64,000 nucleotides of DNA, taken from positions 1,798,001-1,862,000 of the forward strand of contig NW_027480504.1 in assembly GCF_051401765.1 (NCBI RefSeq). Direction: 5' to 3'. The position numbers and the translations under genes are program-made. The stretch is from Calliopsis andreniformis (lineage: Eukaryota; Arthropoda; Insecta; Hymenoptera; Andrenidae). How positions within the stretch are numbered: position 1 is the stretch's first letter; each line of letters opens with the position of its first letter. Below the pieces are notes generated by a model. That model worked only from the letters and a program-made list of their open reading frames with translations. It was not told the origin of the DNA and ran no database searches. Of this stretch, positions 63,701-64,000 are shown in pieces.

Positions 63701-64000
63701 TTCAGTTGCCAATCCTCAAATCTCAAACCTCAATCCTCAATCCTCAATCCTCAACATTTAATGCTCAATCCTCGATCCTCAATCCTCAGTCATTAATTAT
63801 CAATCCTCAATATTCAATCCTCAATCCTCAGACCTCAAGCCTCAACACTCAATATTCAATTGTGAATCATAAACTCACAGTACTCAAACCTCACCCCTCA
63901 GTCCTCAATCCTCAGTCCTCAATCATCAACCATCAATCATCAATACTCAACCTTCAATCCTCATTACTCAATCCTCAACCCTTAAACGTCAACCCTCAGT
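57722..64000 (+). repeat. Higher-order unit, 6,362 bp, copy 2 (cut by window end)
   Basis: This is the second copy of the 6,362-bp unit, missing about its last 80 bp because the window stops. The join with copy 1 lies in heptamer repeats between about 57,660 and 57,725: the text to the left resembles 40,920 and the text to the right resembles 51,365. A third or further copy may follow beyond the window. Confidence 0.87.

Larger units (their letters stand above)
1..64000. repeat. Heptamer satellite array, consensus TCAATCC (+) / GGATTGA (-)
   Basis: Essentially every stretch of the window can be parsed into 7-bp steps of TCAATCC or close variants such as TCAATAC, TCAATCT, TCAACCC, TCAAACC, TCAGTCC, TCAATTC and TCATTCC, with occasional 6-bp steps such as TCATCC. 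The TCA part changes least. No stretch longer than a few tens of bases departs from this pattern. The + strand is extremely G-poor because the consensus has no G. The longest uninterrupted perfect run I noticed is nine units at about 33,187-33,249. Both window ends are inside the array, so its full length is unknown. There is no unique sequence, tRNA, rRNA, transposase or other gene signal on either strand. Repeat arrays of this size are usually heterochromatic satellites in eukaryotes. A bacterial origin is not excluded, since short heptamer repeats occur in cyanobacteria, but the size would be exceptional. Confidence 0.97.
42550..64000. repeat. Zone D: section with ATTGTAAATCC and GAGAAAAA landmarks
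   Basis: This section is defined by landmarks not seen earlier: ATTGTAAATCC with AATATCGCCAATACTCAG, and GAGAAAAACC. Palindromic landmarks are sparser here, with none between about 42,265 and 45,571 or between 49,818 and 52,181. The section includes tandem duplications with periods of 425, 1,338 and 6,362 bp and runs past the window end. No gene-like sequence is seen. Confidence 0.72.

Noticed and set aside
979..63796. Dozens of + strand open frames of 64 to 410 codons as protein-coding genes
   Set aside because: All read SSILNPQ variants, overlap in several frames with the same peptide, lack any ribosome binding site or domain, and are expected from a stop-free 7-bp repeat.
1..64000. CRISPR array
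   Set aside because: There are no constant repeats of 24-40 bp separated by unique spacers; everything between landmarks is the same heptamer.
1..64000. Telomeric repeat array
   Set aside because: CCCTAA occurs only in single copies such as TCCCTAATAC. The heptamer GGATTGA is not a telomere repeat known to me, and no terminal structure is present.
1..64000. Insertion sequence, transposon or viral insert within the array
   Set aside because: No stretch departs from the heptamer pattern for more than a few tens of bases, and no terminal inverted repeats or target duplications with unique content were found.
1..64000. Cyanobacterial STRR heptamer repeats as an identification of the organism
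   Set aside because: Those repeats also have 7-bp units, but the arrays I know of are far shorter. The resemblance in unit length alone does not identify a host.

Overview
The whole window is one tandem-repeat (satellite) array, and I found no gene, RNA gene or mobile element in it. The basic unit is the heptamer TCAATCC on the + strand (GGATTGA on the - strand), in variable form, for all 64,000 bases. Both window ends lie inside the array. The + strand is almost free of G because the consensus contains none. Most G residues sit in a small set of recurring landmark blocks. The organism cannot be identified from the sequence. An array this long with nested higher-order repeats is most typical of eukaryotic heterochromatin (centromeric, pericentromeric or subtelomeric satellite). 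Degenerate heptamer repeats are also known in some bacteria (the STRR repeats of heterocystous cyanobacteria), though those described are far shorter, so the domain of life stays open.

The array has three levels. Level 1 is the 7-bp unit, whose TCA triplet is the most conserved part and whose other four bases vary. Level 2 is a set of recurring landmarks of about 40-120 bp. The main ones derive from one ancestral block around AATTC-CAG-TTTTCAATACTCAA, and a palindromic subtype with core TCCTGAATTCTCAGGA recurs 56 times by my count. Level 3 is kilobase-scale segmental duplication, with repeat offsets of 425, 1,338, 1,420, 2,528, 2,674, 2,779, 6,273, 6,362, 6,547, 9,597, about 10,400 and 16,736 bp.

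The layout falls into four zones. Zone A (1 to about 14,900) has 6.1-6.5 kb higher-order copies and the non-palindromic AGTTTTC landmarks. Zone B (about 14,900-33,300) has 2.5-2.8 kb units marked by the palindromic landmark. Zone C (about 33,300-42,550) is a patchwork of B-like and D-like segments. Zone D (about 42,550-64,000) carries the ATTGTAAATCC landmark, the GAGAAAAA landmark and the CTCCGACCTGGAG pairs. It ends in two nearly identical 6,362-bp tandem copies (about 51,360-57,721 and 57,722 to past the window end).

Many long open reading frames exist on the + strand only. They follow from the repeat arithmetic. Seven is coprime with three, so all three + frames read the same heptapeptide SSILNPQ with no stop, while every - frame meets TGA once per 21 bp. 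I do not call any of them genes. The most informative content is the array's evolutionary record: graded intermediates leading to the palindromic landmark, one unequal-exchange breakpoint mapped to a 30-bp interval on that palindrome, and very recent kilobase duplications.
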